DNA from: JACVRM01 sp963817375
GTDB taxonomy: Bacteria; Actinomycetota; Thermoleophilia; Gaiellales; Gaiellaceae
NCBI GenBank assembly: GCA_963817375.1
Contig: CAWFOB010000004.1
Span: 186,001-250,000 of the forward strand
DNA length: 64,000 nucleotides
Direction of reading: 5' to 3'
Part shown: one piece after another, positions 40,355 to 50,062 of the stretch
Numbering within the stretch: position 1 is the first letter of the stretch
Layout of the letters: each line of letters begins with the position of its first letter
The notes under the pieces: generated by a model
The model's input: only the letters and a program-made list of their open reading frames with translations
What the model was told of the DNA's origin: nothing
Databases searched by the model: none
Translations under genes and position numbers: made by a program

Positions 40355-40379
40355 GAGAGTCGCCCGAGCGGCGGCTCTC
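40355..40379 (+). terminator. Intrinsic terminator after the S53 peptidase gene
   Basis: GAGAGTCGCC pairs with GGCGGCTCTC (ten pairs, one G-T) around a five-base loop, followed by TTCCT. The rest of 40331-40622 holds no gene that I can support. Confidence 0.65.
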
Positions 40380-40622
40380 TTCCTGCTCATGCCGACCGTG
40401 CTCGTACCATCAGGGTGTTCGCGGATGCCCGCCGCGACGGGCCCGAACGAGAAAAGCCTGATGCCGCTGTGACCTGCTTCCTCGTCCGCGCCGCTCCCCT
40501 GACCGCCCTGGGCTGAATCGACGCGGAGCCTTGCTAGGGTCGCCCGGCGCCGCGCGACGTCGTTCGTCGCTCTCAGGCGCCGGACATCATCGAGTCAGAG
40601 GCCGGAGCTGCCGGCGGAGGTG

Positions 40623-41936
40623 ATGAACATAAGAGAGCTCCGGCTGCGCTTGACGCCCACGGTCGGCTCGACCGTCCTCGTCGCCGTAGCGGTCAGCTAC
40701 CCGCTCCTCTGGCTGTTCGCACGACCCGCGAACGAGCCAACGGGCCGTTATCTCGGGGAGATGTGCGGCACCGAGGCCGTGCTGCTGCTGACGTGCTGTC
40801 TCGTGCTCGCGACATTGCTGACGCCGATCGAGCGCGCGTTCGGTGGCATCGATCGCGTTGCTGTGTGGCACAAGCGGGTCGCGGTCGCCGCCGTTCTGCT
40901 CCTGCTCCCGCATCTCGCCTTCGTCGCCTCGTCGTCTGACCCCTACGCGACGACAGTCGGGTCGGCCCTCGGTAGCCTCGCGCTGCTCGGGCTGGTCGTG
41001 CTTGCGGTGTGGGCGCTCGCGCCGAAGCTGCGGGCCGCCCGTGTGCCCGGCCCGATCCGCCAGCTCGCGCGCGTGAGCTACGAGAAGTGGCTGACGGCCC
41101 ACCGTCTCACGGGCCTGTTCGTGATCGCGGCCGTCGCGCACGGCGCGATCGTCGACCCCGTCTTTCATCGCTCGACGACGCTTCGGGCCGTCTTCCTCGT
41201 GGTCGGCGGCATCGGCATCGCGGCGTACCTCTACCGAGAGTTTCTGGCCCGCTACGTCATCCCAATCCACGACTACGTCGTCGCCGATGTTCAACGGCCG
41301 AATACCTTGACGGTCGACGTCTCGCTCGAACCGGCGGGCGCCCCGCTCGTCTTCAAGCCGGGTCAGTTCGTCGTGCTCGCGTTCGGCGGCGTTGGCGCCT
41401 GGCAGCGGCATCCGTTCTCGGTTTCGAGCGCACCGTCCCAGAGGCGGCTCGAGGTGTCGATCAAGGCTTCGGGCGACTACACCCGTGCCGTCCACGAGTG
41501 GCTCGAGGCGGGGATTCCGGCGAGGGTCGCCGGGCCGTTTGGAGGCTTCGACTTCAGCCGTGGCGGGCAGGACCAGATCTGGATCGCCGGCGGTATCGGC
41601 GTCACGCCGTTCCTGAGCTGGATCCGGTCGCTCGACGACGCGTTTGACCGAAGCGTCGATTTCTTCTACTCCGTCGCACACAAGGCCGATGCGCTCTCTC
41701 TCGACGAGTTCGACACTGCCGCCGCGGCGCACCCGACGTTCCGCGTCCACTTCGTCGAGACCGACCAGGACGGGTTCCTGACCGCAGCGACGGCCATGAC
41801 CGGCCGGGCAGCAGGCGCGGGCGTCTGGGTCTACATGTGCGGCCCGACGGCTATGACGACGGCGCTCGCCGAAGGCTTCCGCAGCCTCGGAATCCCCGCG
41901 AGCCGGGTGCGCTGGGAGCAGTTCGACATCCGGTGA
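40623..41936 (+). CDS. Ferric reductase-like transmembrane oxidoreductase with FAD/NAD(P) domains
   Basis: About 437 residues. N-terminal half: six or so membrane helices of the ferric-reductase type with candidate haem histidines in VAVWHKRVAVAAVLLLLPHL and LTAHRLTGLFVIAAVAHGAI. C-terminal half: FAD-binding WQRHPFSVSSAP, then the NAD(P) segment IWIAGGIGVTPFLSWIRSLD and the closing YMCGPTAMTTALAEGF. It moves electrons from NAD(P)H across the membrane, perhaps to iron or another oxidant; NOX-type superoxide formation is an alternative. The GGCGGAGG site is very close to ATG 40623 (GTG 40620 also in frame), so the true start may be slightly further in. Confidence 0.88.
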   Translation: MNIRELRLRLTPTVGSTVLVAVAVSYPLLWLFARPANEPTGRYLGEMCGTEAVLLLTCCLVLATLLTPIERAFGGIDRVAVWHKRVAVAAVLLLLPHLAFVASSSDPYATTVGSALGSLALLGLVVLAVWALAPKLRAARVPGPIRQLARVSYEKWLTAHRLTGLFVIAAVAHGAIVDPVFHRSTTLRAVFLVVGGIGIAAYLYREFLARYVIPIHDYVVADVQRPNTLTVDVSLEPAGAPLVFKPGQFVVLAFGGVGAWQRHPFSVSSAPSQRRLEVSIKASGDYTRAVHEWLEAGIPARVAGPFGGFDFSRGGQDQIWIAGGIGVTPFLSWIRSLDDAFDRSVDFFYSVAHKADALSLDEFDTAAAAHPTFRVHFVETDQDGFLTAATAMTGRAAGAGVWVYMCGPTAMTTALAEGFRSLGIPASRVRWEQFDIR

Positions 41937-42033
41937 CCGGCGCCGCGCGGGAATCCCACGATCTTCCTCGAGCTGATCAGCGACCCTGCGGGGAGCCGGT
42001 TGAGCCCGGTCTAGACTTAACTCTCCAGCCGCG

Positions 42034-42105
42034 GCCCCCGTAGCTCAGTGGATAGAGCAGCGGTTTCCTAAACCGCGTGCGCAAGTTCGATTCTTGCCGG
42101 GGGCA
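42034..42105 (+). tRNA. tRNA-Arg (anticodon CCT)
   Basis: 72 nt cloverleaf: acceptor GCCCCCG/CGGGGGC, D arm GCTC...GAGC, anticodon stem GCGGT/ACCGC with loop TTCCTAA (anticodon CCT, reading AGG), four-base variable loop, T arm GCAAG/CTTGC with loop TTCGATT, discriminator A. The 3' CCA is not encoded. AGG is rare in such a high-GC genome. Confidence 0.95.
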
Positions 42106-42128
42106 CTTCTTCCATCGCCATGCGTCTG

Positions 42129-43097
42129 TCAGGGCGTGACGCGATAGATCACGCCGCTCTGAACGCCGGCATAGAGGTTGCCGTTGGCAGTGCCGAGTGC
42201 GATCACGGGAGCAGGGAGCCCCCACAGGAAGGGTGTCGCCTTACCGCCGCTCGGCGGCATCGACACGACAACGGGGCCTTTGCCGAGGCCACCGTAGAGC
42301 GCGACGTAGACCTTGCCGTTCAGGTAGCCCAGCCCCATTGGGGAGGCATGTGCAGGGAATTCGACGAGCGGCTGGGAGTAGATCACACACGTCCGCGGAG
42401 CCGCCGGGCAAGTCGGGAAGCCGTAGTTCGCGCCACGCTTGATCGCAAGGAGGTAATCGCGCGGGCGGTGCGGGCCGAGGTTGTCCTGGTTGAGATCGGA
42501 GACGAGAGGTAATGCGCGGCCGGGTACGAAGAGCGGCACCCACGGTTGGCGCATCCCGCTTGCGATGCCGGTGATCGAACCGGTTGCCGGATCGACGGCC
42601 ACCAACGAGGCGCTGTAGTTCGGTCCCGGCGGGGGGAGAGTGGTATCCGCTCCGACGTAGATGAGCCCGTCGGGCCCGACAGCCGGGGCCCTGAAGTTTC
42701 CATAAGGGGCCTTGGTCCCGACGCGGCGTGTCTTCTGAAAACGCGTTCCGTTCCAGCCGCTCCACGCAAGGAGCGCCCGGTTGGTGCTCAGGTAGAGCGT
42801 GTTCTTCGCCGCCGCCAGGCCATACACATGGTGCGGCGAGCCCGGCACTTTGATGGCCTTGCCGCCGGCGAGAATGTAGACGCCACCCGCTACTTTGGTG
42901 TTCCGCTCGTCGCCGTAGCCGGCAACAAAGAGCCGTCCGGCGAAAACGGCGAACTCGGTCGGAGTCGGTACGCCGCGAGCGACGACCGTCACCCTCCGGT
43001 GCCCGGCTGCCTGCGGCCGCGAGGGATCCTTGGCTGCCGATGCAGCAGTGGTTAGTGCGATCGCCGCCACAAGCGCGGCTATGCAGACCCTCAGCAT
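42129..43097 (-). CDS. Secreted beta-propeller protein (glucose/sorbosone dehydrogenase-like or NHL-type)
   Basis: 322 residues. Signal peptide MLRVCIAALVAAIALTTAAS, then a repeated blade pattern of the form GxLxVAxxxxxxVYxLAxG: FAVFAGRLFVAGYGDERN, HHVYGLAAAKNTLYLSTNRA, PAVGPDGLIYVGADTTLP, MRQPWVPLFVPGRALPLVSD (dehydrogenase-like), PMGLGYLNGKVYVALYGGLG and ALGTANGNLYAGVQSGVIYR. The segment DLNQDNLGPHRPRDYLLAIK is like the NQD...RP loop of sorbosone/soluble glucose dehydrogenases, but catalytic His/Arg residues cannot be assigned with confidence. Lower codon bias than its neighbours. Confidence 0.7.
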   Translation of the reverse strand: MLRVCIAALVAAIALTTAASAAKDPSRPQAAGHRRVTVVARGVPTPTEFAVFAGRLFVAGYGDERNTKVAGGVYILAGGKAIKVPGSPHHVYGLAAAKNTLYLSTNRALLAWSGWNGTRFQKTRRVGTKAPYGNFRAPAVGPDGLIYVGADTTLPPPGPNYSASLVAVDPATGSITGIASGMRQPWVPLFVPGRALPLVSDLNQDNLGPHRPRDYLLAIKRGANYGFPTCPAAPRTCVIYSQPLVEFPAHASPMGLGYLNGKVYVALYGGLGKGPVVVSMPPSGGKATPFLWGLPAPVIALGTANGNLYAGVQSGVIYRVTP

Positions 43098-43148
43098 TAG
43101 CGCCCTTTCCAGTGCATCAGGTTAGTGGCTCCGCGTAGGGTGGTGGGC

Positions 43149-43361
43149 ATGCTCCCATGGCTCATCCTCGGCGTTGTTGCCGTCCTCTTCCTCGTAGTCG
43201 GCGCCGGCGCCATGAGCCGCAACCGGCGTGCGGAGCACTCTGCCGGCGAGACGGACGCCGAGCGCGAGCGGACGGAGCACGAGTTCGAGGAGGCCGAGCG
43301 CTACCAGGACGCGTGGCGCAAGGAGGAGCGCGAGCACCGCGACGACACGCTGATCCCCTGA
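43149..43361 (+). CDS. Small single-pass membrane protein
   Basis: 70 residues: a hydrophobic N-terminal helix (MLPWLILGVVAVLFLVVGAG) and then a highly charged tail (RRAEHSAGETDAERERTEHE and EEAERYQDAWRKEEREHRDD) likely to be a helix or coiled coil. No known family. ATG 43149 is preferred over the upstream in-frame GTG because the membrane helix follows it directly. It lies 65 bases before the FKBP gene and may be co-transcribed. Confidence 0.6.
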   Translation: MLPWLILGVVAVLFLVVGAGAMSRNRRAEHSAGETDAERERTEHEFEEAERYQDAWRKEEREHRDDTLIP

Positions 43362-43426
43362 CCGCCGAGCCGAAGACGACGCGCTGGCAGCCAGATGAGA
43401 CGGCGGACGCTAGGGTGCCGGGGCCG

Positions 43427-43801
43427 ATGGCACTCGAGCGCCCCGAGATCGACCCGCCCGAAGGCGACATCCCGTTCGAGCTCGGGATCGAGGACATCGT
43501 CGTCGGCGACGGCCCCGAGGCGACCAGCGGCTCGAAAGTGTCCGTCCACTACGCCGGCGTCTCGTTCTCGACCGGCGAGGAGTTCGACGCCTCGTGGAAC
43601 CGCGGGCAGCCGTTCGAGTTCCGGCTCGGCAAGGGACAGGTCATCCAGGGCTGGGACGCCGGCGTCCAGGGCATGCGGGTCGGCGGACGCCGCAGGCTGA
43701 CGATTCCGTCCGCGATGGCCTACGGCGCGCGCGGCGCCGGGGGCGTGATCAAGCCGCACGAGCCGCTCGTGTTCGTAGTGGATTTGCTCGACGTTTCCTA
43801 G
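43427..43801 (+). CDS. FKBP-type peptidyl-prolyl cis-trans isomerase
   Basis: 124 residues, a single FKBP domain without signal peptide. Family core: GSKVSVHYAGVSFSTGEEFD, then SWNRGQPFEFRLGKGQVIQG with WDAGVQGMRVGGRRRLTIPS and AMAYGARGAGGVIKPHEPLV, ending in FVVDLLDV. All active-site aromatic positions (Tyr, Phe, Trp, Ile) are present. Cytosolic folding helper. The ATG is chosen because the N-terminal extension further upstream belongs to another frame context. Confidence 0.93.
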   Translation: MALERPEIDPPEGDIPFELGIEDIVVGDGPEATSGSKVSVHYAGVSFSTGEEFDASWNRGQPFEFRLGKGQVIQGWDAGVQGMRVGGRRRLTIPSAMAYGARGAGGVIKPHEPLVFVVDLLDVS

Positions 43802-43912
43802 CTCGGCGCGATGCCGTGGCGCTCCGCGCCCGTCGGCTCGAGCTCGTCATGGAGGAGCTGCGCGGGTGCGCGAGCCTATGAAGGACGGGCAGGTGTTGTC
43901 AATCGGGAATCG

Positions 43913-44338
43913 CTACGCGGCCGGCCAGTCCGACTCGAGCGGCGCCAGGAACAGCGCGTCCTCCTTCCAGATGTGGACGCGGATCAGCGCGTCGAGCCCG
44001 TACAGCAGCTCCTGCAGGTATGAAGGCTCGTCGACGTTGCAGGCCTCGATCTGTGCGATCCAGTCACGAATCGCCAGGTGGTCGTAGTTCATGGACGCAG
44101 TCACCAGCGCGTCGCCGAGCCGCTCCGCGGCTGCCGGGTAGAGCAGCTCTTCGTCCAGCTTCGTGTGCGGCTCGACCTGCTCGTGCAGGAGCCGAAGGAC
44201 GTCGCTGCGGATGCGCTCGCGCTCGGCCGCGGTCAGCATCGGCAGGGTCCGCGCGGCGAGGCGCAGCTCGGCTGTCAGGCGCCCGATGCCCTCGTGCGCC
44301 TGGTGGAACCCGTGCACGTCGATCGTCATGGTCGTCAT
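43913..44338 (-). CDS. Hemerythrin-like HHE-domain protein
   Basis: 141 residues of helical HHE type with metal ligands visible: VHGFHQAHEGIG, LHEQVEPHTKLDEELLYPAA (H..xE), NYDHLAIRDWI and IRVHIWKEDALFLAPLE. This fits a di-iron carboxylate site for O2, NO or iron handling. The ATG is chosen for GGAGAGAGGAGACG just upstream and a compact N terminus (MTTMTIDVH); an ORF extension upstream lacks the family pattern. It follows the DUF779/ALDH genes with a 114-base gap. Confidence 0.85.
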   Translation of the reverse strand: MTTMTIDVHGFHQAHEGIGRLTAELRLAARTLPMLTAAERERIRSDVLRLLHEQVEPHTKLDEELLYPAAAERLGDALVTASMNYDHLAIRDWIAQIEACNVDEPSYLQELLYGLDALIRVHIWKEDALFLAPLESDWPAA

Positions 44339-44452
44339 CGTCGTCTCCTCTCTCCACAGTGTCTTTCCGAGCGTGGCCCCCGACGATGTGCACCGCCATC
44401 CGCCTCGGTACGGATCCCTGATCGGAGAATCCACCGACCCCGGCGGACAGGC

Positions 44453-44785
44453 TCAGTCGCGGGCGAGCGGTGGCCGCGAGACGAAATGGACGTCGTCGAG
44501 GCCCTCGAGCGAGAAGCTCGAGGGCGCGCCGGGCGCGACGTCGAGCACGAACGCCGGCCGGTTCCAGCGTTCGTACTGGTCGCTGTCGATCCAGAACGAG
44601 ACGCCGTCCAGGTCGCCGAGGTAGAGGTCGGTCGGAGGGCCGACGAGCAGCTCGCCCTTGCGTACACACAAGGGCGAGCTGCCGTCGCAGCAACCGCCGG
44701 ACTGCAGGAGCGTCAGCGGCCCGAATCGCTCACGCAGCCGAGCGAGCTCGGCGAGCGCCGCGTCGGTTGCACTGACCTGCTCCAC
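44453..44785 (-). CDS. DUF779 protein, partner of aldehyde dehydrogenase
   Basis: 110 residues of the DUF779 family, which is commonly next to acetaldehyde-type dehydrogenases. Conserved LTLLQSGGCCDGSSPLC (vicinal Cys pair), then YLGDLDGVSFWIDSDQYERW and FVLDVAPGAPSSFSLEGLDD. Function unknown; a redox or metal role for the Cys pair is a guess. It begins 12 bases after the aldehyde dehydrogenase stop, so they are one transcript. Confidence 0.9.
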   Translation of the reverse strand: MEQVSATDAALAELARLRERFGPLTLLQSGGCCDGSSPLCVRKGELLVGPPTDLYLGDLDGVSFWIDSDQYERWNRPAFVLDVAPGAPSSFSLEGLDDVHFVSRPPLARD

Positions 44786-44797
44786 CGGCGTCCTCCC

Positions 44798-46339
<1,542 letters not shown>

Positions 46340-46556
46340 AGCGACTCCTTTCGAGAAGCGGTTCGCGCCGCGGGGTATGCGGCGTGCCGCGAGCATCGTG
46401 ACAGGGCTGCACGCAGGCATCGGAGCCCAACCTGATCGCCCATCGGAGGATCCCCCGACCCGGCCGCCTCACGACTTTCGGGCAGGGCGGTCGGGGCCGG
46501 ACCGGATGCGCAGCAAGCCCCGCCGGGTCACGATCCGGGCGGACAAGGAGGTGGGC

Positions 46557-46898
46557 ATGCCCGCAATACGCAAGCTCGTCGTTGTGCTCGCCGCTGCGTC
46601 CGTCGCCGGCCTGGTGCCGACGGCGGCCTCGGGGTCGTCGTCCGCTATCCAGACGGCGTCGTACCCGTGGGTGACACCACCCGTGTGGACCGGCGTGCTG
46701 CCCGCCTCGCAGGCGCCGCAGCCCGCCCAGACCACGTCGTACGCACCGACACAGCCGCCTGCGACCGTGCCCATCGGCCCCGCGCCCGCCTTCAGGGCGT
46801 CCACGGGGTACATGTGGGTGCAGTCAGGGACTGCGCCGGCGACGGCGTATCCAGCGACACAGCCGCCCGCGTGGATTCCGACCGCGGGCGCGCCGTAA
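46557..46898 (+). CDS. Small secreted Pro/Thr/Ala-rich protein
   Basis: 113 residues. Signal peptide PAIRKLVVVLAAASVAGLV, then low-complexity sequence with two similar segments ending in PPAxxP (YPWVTPPVWTG; SYAPTQPPATVPIG; TAYPATQPPAWIPTAG). No cysteines. ATG is backed by AAGGAGGTGG at good spacing. Likely a cell-wall or extracellular protein; unknown function. It is divergent from the aldehyde dehydrogenase gene. Confidence 0.6.
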   Translation: MPAIRKLVVVLAAASVAGLVPTAASGSSSAIQTASYPWVTPPVWTGVLPASQAPQPAQTTSYAPTQPPATVPIGPAPAFRASTGYMWVQSGTAPATAYPATQPPAWIPTAGAP

Positions 46899-46965
46899 CG
46901 GCACGAGCGAGAACCCGCGGCGGCGCCCGCCGCTCCATCGCGGCGGGCGCCGCCCGCCTGCACGC

Positions 46966-48342
46966 CTACACCGGCTCGAAGCGTGCGGTGAAGTGGCGGA
47001 GCGCCGCCGGCTCGGACGTGATCCGGTACCCGCGCATCTCGGGCGCGCGCCTCGCGACGCGCTCTGCGACCTCGATCACGTAGTCGACGTGGCTCTGGGT
47101 GTACGTGCGGCGCGGCACGGCGAGGCGCACGAGATCCATCGCCGCCGGCGATTCGCTGCCGTCGGGACGGCGGCCGAACATCACCGTGCCGATCTCGCAG
47201 CCCCGGACGCCACCGGCAAGGTAGAGCTCGGCTGCGACCGCCTGCCCCGGGTACTCGAGCGGCGGCACGTGTGGGAGCAGCGCGCGCGCGTCGATGTAGA
47301 CGGCGTGGCCCCCGAACGGCTTCACGACGGGGATCCCCGCCTGCTCCAGCCCCCGCCCCAGGTACGCGATCGAGGACACGCGGTAGTGGAGGTAGTCGTG
47401 GTCGACGGCCTCCGTGAGGCCCTGCGCGATCGCCTCCAGGTCGCGGCCGGCGAGGCCGCCGTAGGTGGGAAAGCCTTCGGTGAGGATCTCGAGCGTGCGG
47501 CACTGTTCGGCGATCTCGTCGTCGTTCAGCGCCAGCCAGCCGCCGATGTTGGCGAGCGGGTCCTTCTTCGCGCTCATCGTCATCCCGTCGGCGAGCGAGG
47601 CGAACTCGCGAACGATGTCCGCGACCCGTCGCCCCGACTGCCCCGGCTCGCGCTCGCGTACGAACCACGCGTTCTCGGCGAACCGGCATGCGTCGAGGAA
47701 GAGCGGCACGCCGAAGCGGTCGCAGAGGGCGCGGACGCCGCGGAGATTCTCGAGCGAGACGGGCTGCCCGCCGCCCGTGTTGTTCGTGATCGTGACGAAC
47801 ACAGCCGGCACCGAGCCCGGCTCCCGACCGGCAAGGAAGCGCTCGAGCGCCGCGAGATCGACGTTGCCCTTGAAGGGATGTTCCGACGCAGGGTCCCGGC
47901 CCTCGGGGATCAGCAGGTCGACCGCCTCGGCCCCGGTGTACTCGATGTTCGCCCGGGTCGTGTCGAAGTGCGTGTTGTTGGGGATCGCCTTCCCGGGCCC
48001 GCCGATGACCGAGAAGAGGATTTTCTCCGCCGCCCGCCCCTGGTGCGTGGGGATGACGTGGCGGAACGGAAAGAGTGTCCGCACGGCATCGAGGAAGCAG
48101 TCCCACGACGGCGAGCCCGCGTAGCTCTCGTCTCCGTGCTGGATCGCCGCCCACTGGTCGCGCGACATCGCGCCCGTGCCGGAGTCGGTGAGGAAGTCGA
48201 TCAGCACATCGGCGGCGCGGAGGCCGAAGAGGTTGTAGTGCGCCGCCTGGAGCGCGTCGAGCCGCTCGGCCTCGGTGGTGAGGCGGAGCGGCTCGACGGA
48301 GTGGATCCGGAACGGTTCGATGATCGTCCGGAAGCCGTGCAT
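46966..48342 (-). CDS. Tryptophanase/tyrosine phenol-lyase family beta-eliminating lyase
   Basis: 458-residue PLP enzyme releasing ammonia and pyruvate from an aromatic amino acid. Family landmarks: SDSGTGAMSRDQWAAIQHGD, YAGSPSWDCFLDAVRTLFPF, IPTHQGRAAEKILFSVIGGP, TITNNTGGGQPVSLENLRGV (Asn), FLDACRFAENAWFVREREPG (Asp) and MTMSAKKDPLANIGGWLAL with the PLP lysine. TIL or TPL cannot be told apart by eye; the tail MRGYRITSEPAALRHFTARF is TnaA/Tpl-like. Its ATG overlaps the asnA stop by one base (TGATG), so it is co-translated with the ammonia-using AsnA. Confidence 0.85.
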   Translation of the reverse strand: MHGFRTIIEPFRIHSVEPLRLTTEAERLDALQAAHYNLFGLRAADVLIDFLTDSGTGAMSRDQWAAIQHGDESYAGSPSWDCFLDAVRTLFPFRHVIPTHQGRAAEKILFSVIGGPGKAIPNNTHFDTTRANIEYTGAEAVDLLIPEGRDPASEHPFKGNVDLAALERFLAGREPGSVPAVFVTITNNTGGGQPVSLENLRGVRALCDRFGVPLFLDACRFAENAWFVREREPGQSGRRVADIVREFASLADGMTMSAKKDPLANIGGWLALNDDEIAEQCRTLEILTEGFPTYGGLAGRDLEAIAQGLTEAVDHDYLHYRVSSIAYLGRGLEQAGIPVVKPFGGHAVYIDARALLPHVPPLEYPGQAVAAELYLAGGVRGCEIGTVMFGRRPDGSESPAAMDLVRLAVPRRTYTQSHVDYVIEVAERVARRAPEMRGYRITSEPAALRHFTARFEPV

Positions 48343-49475
48343 CAGCTCAGGACGTGGATGTTCCTGGCCGCGCACATGTCCTTCAGGATCTGCGGCCAGA
48401 CGCTGACGCTCACCTCCCCGAGGTGCGCCTTGCGGAGCAGCAGCATCATCACGCGAGACTGGCCGATGCCGCCCCCGATCGAGAGCGGGATCCGGTCCTC
48501 CATGATCGCCCGGTGGTATGGCAGCTCGAGGAAGTCGAGCTGGCCGGCGATCTCGAGCTGCCGGACGAGGCCCTCCTTCGTCACGCGGATGCCCATCGAG
48601 GACAACTCGTGGCGCCGCCGTGTGACGGGGTTCCAGACCAGGATGTCGCCGTTGAGCCCGTGCATCGGGCGTCCGTCGACCGACTGCGTCTCGGTCGACC
48701 AGTCGTCGTAGTCGGCCGCGCGCAGCTCGTGCGGCAGCCCGTCGGCGAGCTGCCAGCCGATCCCGTAGATGAACACGGCCGGGTGCTCCTGGAGGAGCTG
48801 CGTCTCGCGCTGCTTGCGCGGCAGGTCCGGGTAGAGCGCGAGGAGGTCCTCCGCATGGATGAACACGAGCTCGTCCGGAAGCGGCGGGTGGGCGGCGGCC
48901 AGGACCGGCCAGCGCGCGTGGAGCATCCGCTCGGTGTCCTTGAGCACATGCCAGATCGACTCCACCGTCTCGGTGAGATAGGCGAGCGTGCGGTCCTCGT
49001 CGGTGATCACCCGCTCCCAGTCCCACTGGTCGACGTACGCGGAGTGGTCGTGGTCGAGGAAGTAGTCCTTGCGCACGGCCCGCATGTCGGTCAGCAGCCC
49101 AGCGCCCGGCTCCATGCCGAACTGGCGGAGGGCCATCCGCTTCCACTTCGTCGCCGCCTGCACGACCTCCGCGTCGATCGGGTGCCGCCCGCGGTCGTTC
49201 GCGATGCGGAACCCGACCGGCGTACGGGTGCCGTCCCGGTCGAGGTAGTCGTTCACGCCGCTGGAGCGGTCGACGATGAGCGGCACCTGCACCGGGATCA
49301 GGTCGAGCGCGGCGCACAGGCCGTCTTCGATGTGCCGCTTGGCGGCATAGAGCGCGCGCATCGTCTCGGCCGGGCCGAGCAGCGCCTCGTAGTCACCGGG
49401 CAGGACGTGCTCGAGCACGGCGTAGTCGCCGATCCCCGGTCCCGCGAGATCGGCTTCCTTCAGGGTCGTGGCCAT
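48342..49475 (-). CDS. asnA: Aspartate--ammonia ligase AsnA
   Basis: ATP-dependent class II synthetase-like enzyme that makes asparagine directly from aspartate and ammonia. 377 residues, a little longer than E. coli AsnA (330). Recognised by VPLIVDRSSGVNDYLDRDG, VGFRIANDRGRHPIDAEVVQ, ATKWKRMALRQFGM, MRAVRKDYFLDHDHSAYVDQ WDWE-type core and the closing LSIGGGIGQSRVMMLLLRKA HLGEV segment. ATG at 49475 is chosen for GGAGG six bases upstream. A tandem 8-bp repeat lies just before that site. AsnA is known in bacteria and archaea; its coupling to a lyase is unusual. Confidence 0.92.
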   Translation of the reverse strand: MATTLKEADLAGPGIGDYAVLEHVLPGDYEALLGPAETMRALYAAKRHIEDGLCAALDLIPVQVPLIVDRSSGVNDYLDRDGTRTPVGFRIANDRGRHPIDAEVVQAATKWKRMALRQFGMEPGAGLLTDMRAVRKDYFLDHDHSAYVDQWDWERVITDEDRTLAYLTETVESIWHVLKDTERMLHARWPVLAAAHPPLPDELVFIHAEDLLALYPDLPRKQRETQLLQEHPAVFIYGIGWQLADGLPHELRAADYDDWSTETQSVDGRPMHGLNGDILVWNPVTRRRHELSSMGIRVTKEGLVRQLEIAGQLDFLELPYHRAIMEDRIPLSIGGGIGQSRVMMLLLRKAHLGEVSVSVWPQILKDMCAARNIHVLS

Positions 49476-49488
49476 GATGCCTCCATCC

Positions 49489-49520
49489 ACATTCGGACAT
49501 TCCGACATTCGGACTGTCGG
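49489..49520. repeat. Four tandem 8-bp repeats directly upstream of the asnA ribosome site
   Basis: Units ACATTCGG, ACATTCCG, ACATTCGG, ACTGTCGG in a head-to-tail array. Adjacent units also create small inverted repeats (CGGA/TCCG). Position between the likely promoter and the asnA start suggests an operator, but simple slippage is possible. Confidence 0.55.
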
Positions 49521-49626
49521 GAACTCGCCCGCAGCGTCCCGCCGCGCCGGCAGGCGCGAATCCGCGGAGGCGCTGATCCGTCCTGCGGTTCTGGGGCAGG
49601 CGGACCGACGTTGAGGAGACGCGACG

Positions 49627-49653
49627 GGCGCGGGCCGGGGTCGGGCCCGCGCC
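49627..49653 (-). terminator. Hairpin after the cupredoxin gene
   Basis: GGCGCGGGCC pairs perfectly with GGCCCGCGCC over a seven-base loop, 15 bases after the cupredoxin stop on the minus strand. No T-run; probably marks the end of the long moxR-to-cupredoxin run, ahead of asnA. Confidence 0.45.
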
Positions 49654-49667
49654 GCTGCCGCAGGGTG

Positions 49668-50024
49668 CTACTTGGCCTTGAAGACGCCCTTCATGCCCGC
49701 CGCGGCGTGACCGGGGACGGTGCACATGTACGGGTAGCTCTTGCCCTTCTTCAGGGTGACCGTCAGCGTGGCGGTCTTGCCACCGCTGAGGAGAGCCGTC
49801 TTCTTGCCGGCGATCTTGAAGTCGTGGCTGAGGCTCCCACCGTTCTTGACCTTGAACACCACCTTGCCGGCCGGGGCCGACGTCTTCGACAGCTTGAACT
49901 TCAGCGTGTCGAGCGCGGTGACGTTGACCGTGGTGGTCGCGGTCGACTTGGAGGTGGCGACGGGCACGAGCGCAAGCGCGCCGAGCACGACGAGGATGGC
50001 AACAGCAACGGAGCGTCTAGTCAT
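49668..50024 (-). CDS. Secreted cupredoxin-domain protein (plastocyanin-like)
   Basis: 118 residues. Signal peptide TRRSVAVAILVVLGALALVP then a beta-sandwich with type 1 copper ligands: His in GGSLSHDFKIAG, and Cys, His, Met in YPYMCTVPGHAAAGMKG. Electron carrier or copper carrier outside the membrane. It is 38 bases downstream of the CopCD gene, so a copper function is supported by context. Confidence 0.92.
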   Translation of the reverse strand: MTRRSVAVAILVVLGALALVPVATSKSTATTTVNVTALDTLKFKLSKTSAPAGKVVFKVKNGGSLSHDFKIAGKKTALLSGGKTATLTVTLKKGKSYPYMCTVPGHAAAGMKGVFKAK

Positions 50025-50062
50025 CTGACCCCTTCGGTCGGGTTGGTGAACAGCGCGGAATC

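Noticed and set aside
43802..43912. Small frames between the FKBP and hemerythrin genes
   Set aside because: No ribosome site, no conserved features, overlap with the hemerythrin gene.
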